A program made the position numbers and the translations under genes. DNA of 64,000 bases, from NCBI GenBank assembly GCA_011503125.2, contig WWBZ02000040.1, forward strand, positions 1,302,001 to 1,366,000, read 5' to 3'. Below, one piece after another: positions 59,701 through 64,000 of this stretch; positions within the stretch are counted from its first letter, which is position 1; the number at the start of each line of letters is the position of its first letter. This DNA is from Botryosphaeria dothidea. Its lineage: Eukaryota; Ascomycota; Dothideomycetes; Botryosphaeriales; Botryosphaeriaceae. The notes under the pieces were generated by a model. That model did not search any database. It was not told the DNA's origin and saw only the letters and a list, made by a program, of their open reading frames with translations.

Positions 59701-61939
59701 AGGTGGTTAGAGGATAATTCGAGCTCCTAGCTAACTCTATAGCTAAGAATTCTCTTCTCTAGCTACCGTAATATAAAGATAAGGTCTAGAGTACTCTCGC
59801 TACTACTATCTCGTCTAGTAATAGTACTTCTTAGAAGGGCTAGGTTAAGATTAGCTACGGTAGCTATCTTAATTAGGTTATTCGCTAGAGTATAGTATAT
59901 TAGAGAGGTTATACCTTCCTAGATAGGATAGTAGAGGTTAAAGTCCCCTAGGAGAATATACTCCCCTAGTTTTCTAAGAACTTCCGGTAGAAGAGATAGG
60001 GTTTCTAGCGCTATACTAGTATAAGAGGCTGGCGGGGGATTATAGTAGTTATAGATATAGATTATATATATCTTAGTAATAAGGGATAGTATAATAAGAT
60101 CTAGTAAATAGACTATTACTTACTAGAAGTCGGGGCTAATAGCCTTACTTATAAAGAAGTAGGTTCTTACTACTCTCTTCTAGGGAAAAACTATATAGTA
60201 GGTAGGATATCTTACTATTATCTTAACCCTCGGGTTTCTTTAAGGTTCCTAGATAGCTAGAATATAGTAGATCTTTAGGTCTACTTCCTTAAAGAGTAGG
60301 AGTATTACCCTATTCTTACTCTTATAGGCGTTATACTATATAATAGAGAGAGAGCCTATATCTAATATTAACTTCCTTCTATTTTTAGATCCGGCTGCGA
60401 GGGGGCTAGTAGTATGGGCTATAAGGAGGGAGTTCCCGCGGGCTCCTCTAAGGCGTGTTATAAGCTATTAAGTCCGGTAAACCTTATTTAGTTAGGAGGC
60501 GGGAGGCGGCTTAGGTCTCTTAGCCTACCTAGTCCTCTCTTAACCGGCTCCTTCTTCCTAATCCTCTTTCTTAGTCTAACGGTTAACTAGTTAGTTTAAG
60601 GCTATATTTTAGTTATTAGGGGTCCTTCCCGGTATCTTTTTAGTACTACTAGGCGGGCCTAGGCGGCCTTAGTATAGTAGGCTCTACGTGCTAGGCAGGA
60701 GTTACTCTAGGCTATATATCTTTAAGAGTAGTTTACGTACTATATACTTTCCTTAGGGTAGTCCCTAGTATTATATACCTTACTATACTATCCGTACTTT
60801 TCCTCCTTTTTATAATAGTTAGTAATATAACCGTAGGCCTAGTACTTAAAATACTAGGTTACTATAAAGGCTGCGTTATAGTACTACGCTATATAGATAG
60901 CAAAGTTAATAATAAGTCCCTTATTAATAATCTAGTTAGCGGTTTCGGGGTTTATAGTGCTAAGGATAATGGCCGAGTAAGTTTTCCTCTCTAGGAGCTT
61001 CCTCTTTAGCTAGGCTAGCTTACTAATACGTAGTTCTAGGTATAGAGATAGGTTCTACTCCTAGATAGTTTAGATAGCTTAGGAGTCTATAGTGTCGATT
61101 TCTTCTCGAGGGACGTTATATACTAGTACTAAGTATAGCTACTAGTTAGGCCTAACTTCTTTTCCTAGTCCTATAGTCTATTTCTAGTCCTAGAGAAGGG
61201 CTATTCTAGTTACTTTATTCGATATAAAGATCCTAACGTCTCTACTAGGGAGCTTCTTAGTAGTAAGTACTTTCTTACACGCCTAGCTTTTTCCTACCTA
61301 GATCTTTCTAATAATTACCTTATTTAAGAGCTTAGCTATTTCTTATCTATTTACTATCTTTAGAAAGTAGAGAGTAAGTTTAGTAGTAGCTAGGGGGATA
61401 GGAGGCTTCGGGGCTGCTTAGGCTATAATTTATACCTAGCTACGAGTATTAGGTATAGGTATAGAGGTAGCCTAGATACGGTTAACTATCTTTTAGACCT
61501 ATTAGACCTCTTTAAGGATATTCTTAAGGCCTAGCTTCTTAGTAGTTGCCTCCTAGTAGATAGTAATATAATCCTAGAAGATTATCTTAGTAATATCGAG
61601 AAAATTTTTTATCTAGCTAGAGAGGACTAAAGGGAGGCTAGCGGATATTTATAGGGCTTAGAGGAGGATATCTACTATTTTTAAGGCTCTCTTAACGTAT
61701 TCTACGCTATACTAGATACTCTACGGTTTCTTAGAGGTGTATTAGGGCTAGGTAGAGGTAGTTACTAGGGGAGGCTATTCGCCTCTTCCTATATCTTCTA
61801 TATTAACTACTTCGCGGCTATAGTTATCTTAAGTACTATTTTAGAACTCGCGAAGCCTAGAAGAGTCTCTAGGGCCCTCTCCCGGCGCCGTAGCTTAGAG
61901 TCGATTTTTTAGTATAGTTATGTTTTTTAAAAACTCCTA
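56790..61939 (-). mobile_element. LINE C, full length with 13-bp target duplication
   Basis: Minus-strand copy of the same LINE family as LINE B, 5,150 bp. It is flanked by identical TATTATTACTATA at 56,777-56,789 and 61,940-61,952, a length typical of target-primed insertion. ORF1 lies at about 60,550-61,600 and ORF2 at about 56,900-60,370, both with many RIP stops. The RT motif carries the same Asp-to-Asn change as LINE B (near 58,315). The 3' end is AAATTTATCTATCTAT, not poly(A). Confidence 0.92.
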
Positions 61940-61952
61940 TATTATTACTATA

Positions 61953-62268
61953 ATATATTAATAAGTATATTAAAACTTAATACGTAAGTATTATAGATTA
62001 GGTTATAGCTAATCTTAATTTCTATTAATTACTATCTATAATAGCTTATATCCGGTATACTCGCGGAAATATAGTAGTATTACTATCTACGAGAAGACTA
62101 AGCTAAAGAGAAAAAAAAGAAAGATTTAAGTAAGATAGCGCTACTTATATATCTCTCTAGAGTCTCTTTTACTAGTAGCGAGTTATAGAGTTTTCTTATT
62201 AAGCTTTATTAAGCTTTAGAGTCCTCTTAACCTAAGGTCTCGCCGTAGAATTTATCTAAGACACTCTT
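61953..62268 (-). mobile_element. RIP-mutated copy of the Gypsy-4 3' untranslated region
   Basis: 62,045-62,268 aligns with 55,107-55,325, nearly every difference being CA to TA or TG to TA, plus a short duplicated TTAAGCTTTA. 61,953-62,044 is A/T-rich with nothing recognisable. It is cut on the right by a Gypsy-1 LTR. Confidence 0.8.
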
Positions 62269-62500
62269 TATTAGACTTCTTAAGCGCTACTACCTTAGAT
62301 AACTAGATAAATACTTAATAGTAACTAGAGGCCCTAGCTTTACTAAGGATAACTCGGTTAGGTATTAGGGTACGGGCCTAGCGCTAAGCGACTAGGTATA
62401 TTTACCCTTCGCCCTCTCTTTCTAGACTCTCTTTTCTTTCTCCTTATATATAGATTTTTAGTTAAAAGTAATACTATTATTTCGGCTTTACTATCTTATA
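62269..62500 (+). repeat. Gypsy-1 LTR, forward
   Basis: 232 bp. Followed by only 90 bp of Gypsy-1 leader (62,501-62,590), so the element is truncated. Confidence 0.92.
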
Positions 62501-62590
62501 TAATCTATATACTACTAATAAGAAACCTAAACTCGATAATCCGACACCCGTACTATTAACTAGAACCTAAACCCGATAACCTATAACTAA

Positions 62591-62822
62591 TATTAGGCTT
62601 CTTAAGCGCTACTATCCTAGGTAACTAAGTAGATACTTAATAGTAACTAGAGGCCCTAGCTATACTAAGGATAACTCGGTTAGATACTAGGGTACGGGCC
62701 TAGCGCTAAGCGACTAGGTATATTTACCCTTCGCCCTCTCTTTCTAAACTCTCTTTTCTTTCTTCTTATATATAGATTTTTAGTTAAAAGTAATACTATT
62801 ATTTCGGCTTTACTACCTTATA
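62591..62822 (+). repeat. Gypsy-1 LTR, forward
   Basis: 232 bp. Interrupts the previous leader and is followed by its own leader and gag start (62,823-63,190). Confidence 0.92.
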
Positions 62823-63190
62823 TAATCTATATACTACTAATAAGAAACCTAAACTCGATAACTCGATACCCGTACTATTAACTAGAACCTAAACTCGATA
62901 ACCTATAACTAGAACCCGATAATACTAATAATCTATAACTAGAACTTAATAACACCGATACTCTACGATAAGTAACCTAGAAATATTAAAGAAACCTATA
63001 CTATTAGAGAAATAATAGTATAATTATAGAAAATCTATCTTCTTAAATAAGATACGAAGATCCTCGTTAATCCCGCACTAATCTCTTTAGAGTTTTACCT
63101 ATAACGTAGATTAAACTACTCCGAAACTAGAATAATTAGTAAAGATTATAGCGTAATAAAGCCTATTCTCTATAAGCTATACCCGTAGCC
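62823..63190 (+). mobile_element. Gypsy-1 leader and gag start, truncated
   Basis: Forward 5' internal sequence equivalent to the first 370 bp after the 5' LTR of copy E. It stops abruptly at an oppositely oriented LTR. Confidence 0.85.
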
Positions 63191-63422
63191 TATAAGGTAG
63201 TAAAGCCGAAATAATAGTATTACTTTTAACTAAAAATCTATATATAAGGAGAAAGAAAAGAGAGTCTAAAAAGAGAGGGCGAAGGATAAATATACCTAGT
63301 CGCTTAGCGCTGGGCCCGTACCCTAGTACCTAACCGAGTTATTCTTAGTATAGCTAGGGCCTCTAGTTACTATTAAGTATCTACCTAGTTACCTAGGGTA
63401 GTAGCGCTTAAGGGGCCTAATA
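63191..63422 (-). repeat. Gypsy-1 LTR, reverse
   Basis: 232 bp, the 3' LTR of a minus-strand element that continues to the right. It faces the forward LTR at 62,591. Confidence 0.92.
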
Positions 63423-64000
63423 CTATCCCCCCCTTCTCTAAGCGAGGTCTACTAAGCTTCTTAAAAAATTCGGGTAGCTCAGGCGCGTTCTTATAGTATA
63501 CGTAGTACTTACGGATTTTATTAGGAGTATTCTTATAGTTACTCTAGTATTACTATAGGAGATTAGAGTTCTACTCGTCCTAGTTACCTATAAAGATAAC
63601 CTTATACTATACTCTATATCTTAAGTTTCGGTAGTCTACTACCTCTAGTACTTCCTACTTCTTATAAGTTTTATTCTCGTTCTTATTAAAGATTATATAT
63701 ACTAGGCTAGGCTCCTAGACCTAACCCGGATATAGGTTATCTAGAGTAAGGTATAGCTTCTAGGGGTGGAATATAGAAAAGATTCCTTTCTCTTATATAT
63801 AAGGAGGTATAGTAACTTCGTATACTTTACCGTTAATTAACCTAGTAATTTCCTACGGACTAAGGTTCTTTAGTAAGAGAGACTTACTATTCCGTTCTAG
63901 GTTAAAGTCTTAGGCGTTAATAAATACTTTATCGCCTATACGGAAGGTAGAGTGTAGCTAGCGGAATTTATCTATATAGCGGGCTTATTCTTCTTATATC
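63423..64000 (-). mobile_element. Gypsy-1 copy F, 3' internal part (runs off window)
   Basis: Minus-strand internal sequence equivalent to 20,532-21,110 of copy B, beginning with a polypurine-tract complement (TCCCCCCCTTCTC). It encodes the integrase C-terminal region with RIP stops. Confidence 0.87.

Overview
This window looks like repeat-rich, heterochromatin-like DNA of a filamentous ascomycete (Pezizomycotina). The main evidence is extreme repeat-induced point mutation (RIP). Over most of the 64 kb the dinucleotides CA and TG are almost absent and TA is in excess, while CG, CC and CT survive. For example, 8641-9060 contains no CA or TG on either strand. RIP is a pre-meiotic C-to-T process in ascomycetes that hits duplicated DNA, mainly at CpA. 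It explains why about 58 kb has almost no open reading frame: CAG, CAA and TGG codons have become stops and ATG codons have become ATA. I cannot name the species.

Layout. 1-318 is the nearly unmutated 3' end of a LINE. 319-49,160 is a nest of mutated retrotransposons. Its parts are a Ty3/Gypsy family called Gypsy-1 here (232-bp LTRs, several copies), a complete 7.8-kb chromodomain Gypsy (Gypsy-2), a fragmentary third Gypsy (Gypsy-3), an old Copia-like gag region (Copia-2) split by Gypsy-2 and by a younger Copia-1, and a full LINE (LINE B). About 49,160-54,806 is a sharply bounded island of normal composition. It carries four small RING-finger genes, all on the + strand. 54,807-55,930 is the 3' end of a fourth chromodomain Gypsy (Gypsy-4); its outer part is unmutated and its inner part is mutated. 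55,930-64,000 returns to mutated repeats: a tRNA-like relic, a complete minus-strand LINE (LINE C) with a 13-bp target duplication, and a cluster of Gypsy-1 LTRs that runs off the window.

The four island genes are the only convincing protein-coding genes. Genes 1-3 share the motif C-[GN]-H-x-F-G-x2-C, in which the usual fifth zinc ligand is Gly, and an extra Cys 8-9 residues before the core Cys. They are probably diverged paralogues. Gene 4 has a canonical C3HC4 RING. They are likely E3 ubiquitin ligases or RING-derived adaptors by family, but nothing here shows substrates. Gene 1 lacks the first C-x2-C pair and has no early ATG, so it is either missing an upstream exon or degenerate.

Coordinates of LTRs and target duplications were read directly from the sequence. 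Domain borders inside the mutated elements are approximate, and family labels such as Gypsy-1 are local names, not database names.
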